DNA of 25,904 nt, taken from positions 1 through 25,904 of the forward strand of contig JADNRV010000537.1 of assembly GCA_015499995.1 (NCBI GenBank). The letters are read 5' to 3'. The notes below the pieces were generated by a model. It did not search any database. It was not told the origin of the DNA and saw only the letters and a program-made list of their open reading frames with translations. The position numbers and the translations under genes are program-made. The stretch comes from Flammula alnicola. Lineage: Eukaryota; Basidiomycota; Agaricomycetes; Agaricales; Strophariaceae. Positions 22,090-25,904 of this stretch are shown piece after piece. Position 1 is the stretch's first letter, and each line of letters opens with the position of its first letter.

Positions 22090-23800
22090 TGTGAACTACT
22101 AGATAATCAAGTAGTCGCTTTCAATAGACTTTGTAATGTCTATTGGAGAGATACTATCAAATCCGACTTGCTTCACTTTTAAATAACTACTTTACTACAC
22201 TCAAACACCCAAATCAATGTTTAGTTGACTTAGTTCGTCCAAGGGGAGGATAATAGTTTTATAATATTGATACCTGATAGTAGGTGTGCGATAAAAGAAG
22301 GTGTTTAACTATGCAACGGCTCAGGCAAGGCCTTAGGCGTGTTTATAGTCAATGGGTCGTTTTAAGTCCAATAGACTTGTGTAAATTCTGGTCTGGTACT
22401 CGGAAACTAGTGCTCTATGCACAAACTGCTAACTGATCTTGCTTTGTCTTGTTCTCCAATTGAGAAGATGGCTCTATGCCCTTTAACTTGTCTTTACTTG
22501 TCTCAAAAACTATACTTGTGGAAAGAGGCGCGCAGATGTCTTATCCGCCGACACTACAGTCCCTTAACAATGGCCAGAGGCGCGTAGATGCTTTGTCTAC
22601 CGACACTACAGTCCAGGTCCCCAGATGTCCTTTGACAAAGGGTAGGTTTTGAACAAGTCACTTAGACAGGTTCCTTGGCTTATAACTCTCTTTACTTGTC
22701 TTGGCGAATCACTTAGACACGCGTTCTCGTCTTAACAGTTCGTTTATATCGTTACTTGGTTTCTTTTTATATTATGGGACTCTCGCTTTGAAGCTACTTG
22801 GTACTTAGAGGTGAAACACTTAAGATATAATTCTTAAGCGCTTGTATCTCGTGGGTGGTAAATTGCTTGTATTCTACGGTGTTACAGGGCTGCTTATATA
22901 CTACTGAGACGATATATTATTACATAGACGCAATGACGAGAATATAGAGATTTCATGGGCATTTGTGCGCGAGCGGCGGCCTTTGTGGAGTACAGTTTCC
23001 GTGCGCGTCCGCTCAATCATGCCTTTTTGGTTGGATCGGGAGCTCAGATCGTCGTCGGCTCGGCTAACTTAAGCGCCTAAGACTTACTCCTCCTCGACCG
23101 CGTGGTATACAGGCTCGTGACCTTTCGTTTTCATTGGTATCTTGTCTTGTCATTGGCTATCGACTGACCGGAGCATAGACGCGCTTACATCTCGTCGGAG
23201 ACGCTCGGGCAATCCTCACCCGTTCTGTCCGTGATAATCCTCGTGATTAGGGTTGTAACCCTTTGTCCTCCGTACCCGATACTCTGGTACTCTCGGCGTG
23301 CATCTGGGATCTCGCTGTGTCGAGTTATGCACCCCGGAAATCTTCCTGTACCAAGTTATTACCCGATATGGTATGTGTTCCCAATTTGGTATCCCTTTGA
23401 TCCGAGCTTTGATCGGCGTTGCTACAGGCGCGTCTATGGGCGTCGCTGCTCCACTGTCCTCGGTGCCTTCGGCAATGTCACGCGACCTGTCCTGTAGTGT
23501 GCCTAGATGTCCGTTCTTTAATCTAGAGACCCGCGCCCTCGCTGTATAGGCCGGATGGTTAAGATATTACTGAAAGGCACCTATTCCGTACACTTCATTA
23601 GATGTACTGACTGTTATCTCAATAGTTACTAATGATAATGTCTTTATTAAACCGCGCATTCCTCGTTATCTTGCATAGTTTCCTCTAGTCCTTAGTAGTC
23701 TTGTCATTGTAATGTCCGGACTTGTAACATTTAGACTACGGTATAAGCTTTACTAAGTGCTAAAAATAGCTCAGGTAAGGAGAATAGTAGTCCGTTCACA
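22090..23800 (-). mobile_element. Candidate LTR of a retrotransposon (1.7 kb)
   Basis: No gene is visible in this AT-richer stretch. It is bounded by imperfect inverted ends: plus-strand TGTGAACTACTA at 22090-22101 and TAGTAGTCCGTTCACA at 23785-23800, so either orientation begins TGTGAAC and ends GTTCACA, with TG..CA termini as LTRs have. Just outside the right end, the minus strand carries a purine tract (GGGGGGAGATGAAGAGA, about 23817-23833), like a polypurine tract near a 3' LTR, though about 16 nt lie between. It abuts the broken GH79 gene. A second LTR is not in the window, no target-site duplication was found, and an LTR this long is unusual, so the call is tentative. Confidence 0.35.
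22524..22614. repeat. 39-nt direct repeat, two copies, period 52
   Basis: Copies at 22524-22562 and 22576-22614 both start AGAGGCGCG and end CCGACACTACAGTCC or nearly so. They differ at six positions by my reading and all six are transitions. The repeat lies inside the LTR-like region. Confidence 0.6.
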
Positions 23801-24257
23801 GCTAGCCGCTCGCGGTCTCTTCATCTCCCCCCAACTTAGATATTGACTGTCCCCAGTCAACCTTATTGCACACTATCAATGGTCTTTGGTTCTTGTTTTT
23901 CGTTCAACATTTGCCTATGCATTTCCTTAGGAGCGCCTATGTTCTCACGGCAAAGCTTGCCGTTGTAATGAGAAGCACGGTGAAGACTTCCTGCCTAGCA
24001 AACTTTCCTAAGTTGCCAACTCGTGTTCTAAGGTCTTTCCATCCTAGGAATAGTTTCCTTAATCGTTGCTGATCCTGATCATCGGTAAGCGCTTCTAATG
24101 AATCCGCTTCCTTGAAAGGCTACAGAACGGATTCTATCAGGTTTTAACATATCCTGCGGCTTCTTTCTTGGTGAATGCGAAGAATCGCACTCCATTATCA
24201 TCATTCGGTTGTAGTCGGTGACTCGGTGCGGTCTCGGAAGCTTCGTCTTGGCCCGTG
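23801..24257 (-). other. Possible retroelement internal remnant, no intact gene
   Basis: On the minus strand, reading toward the LTR-like region, there is a 60-codon open frame (about 24119-23937) containing TDDQDQQRLRKLFLGWKDLR and ending in a stop. Another open frame of similar size covers 24079-24297. Neither shows a protease, reverse transcriptase, RNase H or integrase motif. Position and the adjacent purine tract make an eroded 3' internal end plausible, but ordinary intergenic DNA is equally possible. Confidence 0.2.
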
Positions 24258-24265
24258 TATATAAA
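24258..24265 (+). promoter_or_regulatory. TATA box upstream of the 24367 gene
   Basis: TATATAAA lies 109 nt upstream of the ATG at 24367, the same distance seen for the permease TATA-like box. It supports a plus-strand transcription unit starting near 24290. No experimental start is known. Confidence 0.5.
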
Positions 24266-24366
24266 CTGGATATACGCGCTCCTATAGACTCCAACACTTT
24301 CGCCCTTGTTCGCCACCACTGTCAACAACCACGCTCGTCTTCTACCCTCTCTCTGGTTATCTCATT

Positions 24367-25904
24367 ATGTCTGCTGCCATCTGCGCCTACTTGCAGCCTG
24401 TCTGGGACGTTCTCCGTCGTAAGCTCCTTATGTTTACGCTTACACCGGCAACCCGTCGCGTTTCCGCTGCCTCAATGGTTCTTAGTGGATTATCCACCCA
24501 GATGGTATGTCATGTCTTTTTCTTCTTCGCTCTTGTCTCACTCTTCTCTTTCTAGGGTAATTATATGCGCGGGTTTGCAGTGACTAGGTCTCCCGAGCCT
24601 CTCGCTTGCTTGCGCGTGCGACGCTGGCTGTGTTTCCTGGCGCATGTCGCCGGTGAAACACCCCCTTCGTTCGCCTATTTCCCGGATTTCGATCCTTCCC
24701 TGGTTGTAAGTCATTACATCCTCTGCCTTTCATTTGTCTTTTACTGATCACCCTGACCGACCTTTTCTTTAGGCTGATTTTTATCCCTTGCATGCCGAGG
24801 AAGTCTCAGAGGCTGCTATGGATAGCGAACCGCCATTCCCAGAGCTCGTCGGGCTGGCTCAGCGACTGTTAGAGGCGACTTGGGTGCATTCGCCCGTCGT
24901 AGCTCCTCTTGTCCTGTATTCTCCTTCACCGTCACCGGTGCTTGGTATGTATATCTATGTTCCCTTTCGTTGATTCACAGTTTAACCAATCTTGGTTGTA
25001 TAGCGCCGGTTCCAGACAGGGACCTTGACGAGATGCGTTCGCCCACATCGACGCCTGCTGGTATGTGCCATTGCATATTTTCTTATTGGATTGTGGTTAA
25101 CTTGGTGGTTTTTAGTTCCCCCAACAATGGATCGCGACGGCGCGCGTCTATCCTCGCCACCACCCATTCCGTCCTTGACCGCACATCCGGAGGATCGACT
25201 TCGGTGCTTTGTTGAAATTCCCCCGCGTCGTTCAAAGGGTCGCAAGGGTAAAGGCAAAGCTCGTGCTAGAACCCCGTCCCCATCTCCTGCACCTCCGTCA
25301 CCTCCTCGCGCACTAATGACTCGCGCAGCTGCTGCAAGATTAGCTGCCAGTTCTCATCAAGAAGTCCGACCAGGAGTTGCCTCTGGCTCGCAGGTCACCC
25401 TGGATGTCTCTCCAGCCCCACCTCGACCTCTCAAGCGCAAAGTCGTGGCGCTGGGCGATGCTCGAAGCAAGCGCCCTCGTCGAGAGGTGACTCCTGAGTC
25501 CCCAGAGCCAGATTCTTCTTCTTCTAGCAAGTTGGCTGCTGCCCAACTTGCTCTGCTTTTGGGTGCGGTACCCAAACCCCTGGTGAGTTCTTTTGTGTCA
25601 TTATTGTTCTATGCATTTATTTCCTCGTTTTTGTTATCTTTAGGCGCCCCCCGTGTGTATTGCGTGCAGTCTCAAAGGATTAAAACCTGAGGACTGCATC
25701 ATACCACAGGGTGAACAGGCTGTATCCCGTGCCGGAGGAGCCGCCGTGGCATCTGCTCTTTCAGAGCCAAGCTGAAGGACCAGATGCCGGATTTTGAGAC
25801 TTTCCTCGAGTTCGGCCAGTCATCTTTAACCAGTAAGTTCCCCATTATTCGCATAGACTTTTTCTTGACTAACTTGTGGACCCCTCCTAGATCTTCAAAA
25901 TCTA
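24367..25904 (+). CDS. Unrecognised protein, Pro/Ser/Arg-rich with split Cys motif; frameshifted, runs off the window
   Basis: I do not recognise a named family. Exons 24367-24504, 24556-24705, 24773-24944, 25004-25060, 25116-25582 and from 25644 have GT/AG borders and matching phases. The N-terminus MSAAICAYLQPVWDVLRR is followed by an Arg/Trp-rich exon, then PFPELVGLAQRLLEATW, then a basic low-complexity region with KGRKGKGKARA and SKRPRRE, which resembles nuclear localisation signals. The sixth exon starts APPVCIACSLKGLKPEDC, a C-x2-C motif plus a third Cys. The partner motif CIPCRRSRRGICSF follows only after a +1 change of frame near 25710-25720. In the uncorrected frame a stop comes at 25773-25775. 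In the shifted frame coding continues to a GT donor at 25833. Such paired Cys clusters occur in repeated hypothetical proteins of mushrooms. Possible explanations are a pseudogene, a sequencing error or a transposon-linked gene. Confidence 0.55.

Noticed and set aside
1..25904. tRNA, rRNA or CRISPR features.
   Set aside because: I found no convincing A-box/B-box pair, no rRNA-like sequence and no regularly spaced repeats. A tRNA scan was not possible here.

Overview
The window looks like nuclear DNA of a filamentous basidiomycete, most likely an Agaricomycete (mushroom-forming fungus). Genes are split by many short GT-AG introns of about 50-70 nt, spacing is compact, and the families fit: a fungal APC permease, a Dal5-type MFS carrier, NST1, a peroxisomal acyl-CoA oxidase and a GPI-anchored GH79 enzyme. 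Exon chains below were assembled by hand from reading frame, splice dinucleotides and remembered family patterns. No alignment or database search was run.

Layout. 578-3095 (+): APC amino-acid/GABA/choline-type permease, 17 exons including micro-exons of 4, 9 and 15 nt. 3218-4285 (-): phosphopantetheinyl-transferase-like protein with an intact frame but substituted catalytic positions. 5398-7030 (+): secreted SGNH/GDSL esterase with a CE2-like two-domain layout. 7193-9488 (-): MFS anion:cation symporter (Dal5/allantoate permease type), also with micro-exons. 11471-15245 (+): NST1-like stress protein of about 1138 residues. 15246-17586: a long convergent intergenic stretch without a recognised gene. 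17587-20440 (-): acyl-CoA oxidase ending in the PTS1 tripeptide SKL. 20960-22059 (-): C-terminal part of a GH79 glycoside hydrolase with a GPI signal. Its N-terminal half is missing where LTR-like sequence begins (about 22090-23800). 24367 to the window end (+): an unrecognised Pro/Ser/Arg-rich protein with a Cys-rich motif split by an apparent frameshift.

The left 20 kb is ordinary housekeeping and accessory content: nutrient uptake, extracellular carbohydrate de-esterification, beta-oxidation and stress response. No biosynthetic cluster logic ties the genes together. From about 20.9 kb rightward the window becomes repeat-affected, with a truncated gene, LTR-like DNA and a frameshifted coding region. 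The most interesting observations are the micro-exon-rich transporter genes, the catalytically degenerate PPTase-like protein, the acyl-CoA oxidase whose peroxisomal signal sits behind a stop-free last intron, and the retroelement-associated truncation of GH79.
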